Shown: positions 61,960-64,000 of the stretch, in pieces
Layout of the letters: each line of letters begins with the position of its first letter
How positions within the stretch are numbered: position 1 is the stretch's first letter
NCBI GenBank assembly: GCA_036497285.1
Contig: DASXJR010000001.1
Span: 62,001 to 126,000, forward strand
DNA from: RYN-133 sp036497285
GTDB taxonomy: Bacteria; Actinomycetota; Actinomycetes; Mycobacteriales; Jatrophihabitantaceae
Direction: 5' to 3'
Length of the DNA: 64,000 bases
Position numbers and translations under genes: made by a program
The notes under the pieces: model-generated
What the model was told of the DNA's origin: nothing
Seen by the model: the letters and a program-made list of their open reading frames with translations, nothing else
Databases searched by the model: none

Positions 61960-63567
61960 TCAGTGCCCGTCCCGGCGCGGCCGTTCCAGCACGAACGACT
62001 CGAACGGTTGGAGCTGTCCGTACGGACCGGTGACGTCGTAGTACGTGACCGTGATCGTGGTCGTTCCGCCGGCGCGATCACCGGGGTCGACCTGGAAGGC
62101 GGCGAACCCGTACGAATGCGCGGCGTCGCGCACCGCCGACCACGGCGCGTCCTCGCGGACGTAGTTCGGCGGCCGCTTCCCCGTCGTCGAGTCGGGCGGC
62201 CCGACCGACACGATCACCCGACACTGCGGCGGGTCGAAGAACAGCTGGTTGGACGGCGCAGACGTCCCGCCGCCGCCGATCACCATGTGCACCGTGCCCT
62301 GCGTGGTGTCGATGCGGTCGGTGCGGGTCGACGCGGGGATCGGCGTGAGCGTCTGGTTCCGCTGCTGCCCGCGGATCGGGTGCGAGCGTTCGTAGTGATG
62401 CTCGTGTCCGCACACCACCAGGTCGACGCCGTACCGGTCGAACAGCGGCACCCACTCCTGCCGGATACCGAGATCGGCGCCGTTGAACTGGTCGGCCGTG
62501 CTGATCACGACCTGGTGCATGCAGACCACGACCCAGTCGATCGAGTCATCGGCGCGGGTGCTGCGCAGTTCGTTCTCCAGCCAGGCCTTCTGCGCTCCGG
62601 CGGAGTAGCCGCGCACGTAGCTGTTGCCGCCGTCCTGGTAGCAGACGTCGTCGTTGTTGAGGCTGATGAACCGCACCGAGCCCACGGTGAACGCGTACCA
62701 GAGCCCGGCGGTGTCCGCGGTCTGGCCCGGGTCGGCGGGCAGGTCGAAGTAGGTCTGGTACGCGAGGAACCCGATCGCGCCGTTGCCCAACTCGTTCTCG
62801 TGGTTGCCGGCGGCCGGCATCCACGGACGGTTGCGGGCGCTGCGGGTGTTGTTGTTCCAGAAGTCCGACCAGGTGCGCACCCGGTCCTCGGCCAGGTTCG
62901 CGTAGCAGAGGTCGCCGTTGAACAGGTGCAGCAACGGCGCGACCCGTTCGACGCCTGCGGTCGTGTCGCCGGCAGCCGGTGAGCCGAGGTTGTCGTTCAC
63001 ATACGGCGGGTTGGCGATGGTGACGCCCGGCGGCGGCGTGTACTTCTTGCCCACCGTCGGCGTGCCCTGGTCGCCGAAACTGGTGAACGTGAAACCGGCC
63101 CGCCCGGTCGGGGCGGTCCGGAACGAGCCGAACTGGGGTGCCGCGCCGTCGTGCACGGCCAGGTAGACGTAGCTGGTGTCGGGGCGCAACCGGGTGCACC
63201 GGGCGTGGTTGATGTAGACGTTCTTCCCGGACTTCGCGTCGGTGTAGGACACCGTCTGGGCATCGATGCCGCGCTCGAACTCGTGTCCGTCGCGGGCCAG
63301 GTAGACGCGGGGGTGCCGCACCCGCTCGGTGCCCTGCCAAGACACGGTCACCTGGCTGGCGGCGTCAGCGCCGAACACGACGTGCAGGCCGGCGACCGGC
63401 GAAAAGTCCGGTGCGCCCTGGGGCGGAGGCTCGGCGGATCCACGCGCGGCGGTCGCAGTCGCGGTTGCCGGAACGGCGAACGCCACCGCGGCCGCACCGA
63501 AGCCGGCGGCGGCCAACAGGCTGCGGCGGGTCAGTCCCGTGGTTGCATCATTCTGATCATCGGTCAC
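61960..63567 (-). CDS. Tat-exported purple acid phosphatase-like metallophosphoesterase
   Basis: 535 residues. A twin-arginine signal (GLTRRSLLAAAGFGAAAVAF) is at residue 12; a fibronectin-like domain follows (SQVTVSWQGTERVRHPRVYL near residue 72), and then the metallophosphoesterase core with all five motifs: SFGDQGTP, NGDLCYANL, GNHENELG, VCMHQV and GHEHHYERSHPI. It is a secreted, folded phosphatase likely used for phosphate supply. The frame is open further upstream, but GTG 63567 gives the correct signal peptide. Confidence 0.93.
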   Translation of the reverse strand: MTDDQNDATTGLTRRSLLAAAGFGAAAVAFAVPATATATAARGSAEPPPQGAPDFSPVAGLHVVFGADAASQVTVSWQGTERVRHPRVYLARDGHEFERGIDAQTVSYTDAKSGKNVYINHARCTRLRPDTSYVYLAVHDGAAPQFGSFRTAPTGRAGFTFTSFGDQGTPTVGKKYTPPPGVTIANPPYVNDNLGSPAAGDTTAGVERVAPLLHLFNGDLCYANLAEDRVRTWSDFWNNNTRSARNRPWMPAAGNHENELGNGAIGFLAYQTYFDLPADPGQTADTAGLWYAFTVGSVRFISLNNDDVCYQDGGNSYVRGYSAGAQKAWLENELRSTRADDSIDWVVVCMHQVVISTADQFNGADLGIRQEWVPLFDRYGVDLVVCGHEHHYERSHPIRGQQRNQTLTPIPASTRTDRIDTTQGTVHMVIGGGGTSAPSNQLFFDPPQCRVIVSVGPPDSTTGKRPPNYVREDAPWSAVRDAAHSYGFAAFQVDPGDRAGGTTTITVTYYDVTGPYGQLQPFESFVLERPRRDGH

Positions 63568-63651
63568 ACCCGGGAGTGTTTCGACACTGACCCGCGACAA
63601 AACGGACTCTGTGTGAACAATGGGCAAATCATTCGGGAGTAGAAAGAGCGC

Positions 63652-64000
63652 ATGGCGTACTACCAGCGACGGGGCAGCGTGCCACCCAAGCGGCACACGC
63701 AGCATCGCGACCCGAACGGCAACCTGTACTTCGAAGAGCTGATGGGCGAAGAGGGGTTCTTCTCCGATTCCTCGTTGCTGTATCACCGCTCCATCCCGTC
63801 TGCGCTGGTCGACGTGCGTACCTGGGTGCTGCCGGATCTTCAGACCGTCCCGAACGAACCGCTGCTGCCGCTGCACCTGCGGCTGCCGGAGTTGTTTAAG
63901 GACGTCGACGTGGACTCGACCGACGCCGTGCTCGGCCGGCGGCTGGTGCTGGGCAACGACGACGTGCGGATCAGCTATGTCGTTGCCGGGCGGACGTCCC
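63652..64000 (+). CDS. hmgA: homogentisate 1,2-dioxygenase, N-terminal part
   Basis: The first 116 codons are in the window. They read YYQRRGSVPPKRHTQHRDPN then NLYFEELMGEEGFFSDSSLL and LYHRSIPSAL, the standard N-terminus of homogentisate dioxygenase, an iron enzyme of tyrosine and phenylalanine breakdown. The iron-binding residues lie beyond the edge. It is divergent from the phosphatase gene, with an AGAAAGAG stretch before the ATG. Confidence 0.9.
   Translation, partial: MAYYQRRGSVPPKRHTQHRDPNGNLYFEELMGEEGFFSDSSLLYHRSIPSALVDVRTWVLPDLQTVPNEPLLPLHLRLPELFKDVDVDSTDAVLGRRLVLGNDDVRISYVVAGRTS

Overview
This 64 kb window is GC-rich actinobacterial chromosome. Signs of this are frequent GTG starts, ATGA/GTGA start-stop overlaps, two large LAL-type LuxR regulators, DUF5709 and DUF1876 proteins, a DosS/DosR-like pair, a Gram-positive type IV pilus operon and several RsbW-like ATPases. 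The mix suggests a soil or plant-associated member of the Frankiales/Jatrophihabitans side of the phylum; that placement is an inference, not a demonstrated fact. I found no intact tRNA or rRNA gene and no CRISPR array.

Layout. 0-4 kb: urease operon ureABC on the minus strand, running off the left edge into an accessory gene, preceded by a beta-propeller lactonase-like gene. 4-5 kb: two small acidic proteins. 5-12.3 kb: two related LAL regulators in opposite orientation enclose a three-fold repeat protein, an orphan GatC-like protein and an unknown protein. 12.4-24 kb: a decayed accessory zone. It holds fused remnants of a DUF4396 protein and a DsbA-like thioredoxin, a helix-turn-helix/PIN toxin-antitoxin pair whose toxin is frameshifted, two copies of an unusual 26-bp perfect palindrome, a broken serine recombinase whose 3' end lies in a tRNA 3' fragment, small cargo genes, a broken IS481 transposase, a CPA1 sodium/proton antiporter and a headless VapC. 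24.4-34.5 kb: a sugar locus with a BadF/NagK-type kinase and ROK regulator, divergent from a six-gene operon (ROK kinase, lipoprotein binding protein, two permeases, two ATPases, GH4 glycosidase). 34.5-43.7 kb: anti-sigma-like ATPases, patatin, class II aldolase, acyltransferase-SGNH protein, a molybdopterin/flavin oxidoreductase pair, hydrolase and flavin monooxygenase. 43.7-51.4 kb: type IV pilus operon pilA-T-B-C-V-W-X-D on the minus strand. 51.9-54.7 kb: Acg-like nitroreductase, DosS-like kinase and DosR-like regulator, with a DosR-box-like site in the gap shared with pilA. 54.7-64 kb: MFS transporter, LLM flavoprotein, GH65 phosphorylase with beta-phosphoglucomutase, thioesterase, citrate synthase, Tat-exported purple acid phosphatase and the start of homogentisate dioxygenase.

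How the parts work together. Urease subunits are translationally coupled. The sugar operon looks like an ABC-fed, PTS-independent disaccharide route: import, phosphorylation by the ROK kinase, cleavage by the GH4 enzyme, and salvage of the free sugar by the second kinase. The GH65 and mutase genes form a phosphorolytic disaccharide pathway. The shared control region of pilA and the dormancy-type genes hints at oxygen- or redox-linked control of pili. The least explained block is 7.9-9.6 kb (repeat peptide, GatC-like protein, unknown protein, between two LAL regulators); it is the best candidate here for an undescribed system.
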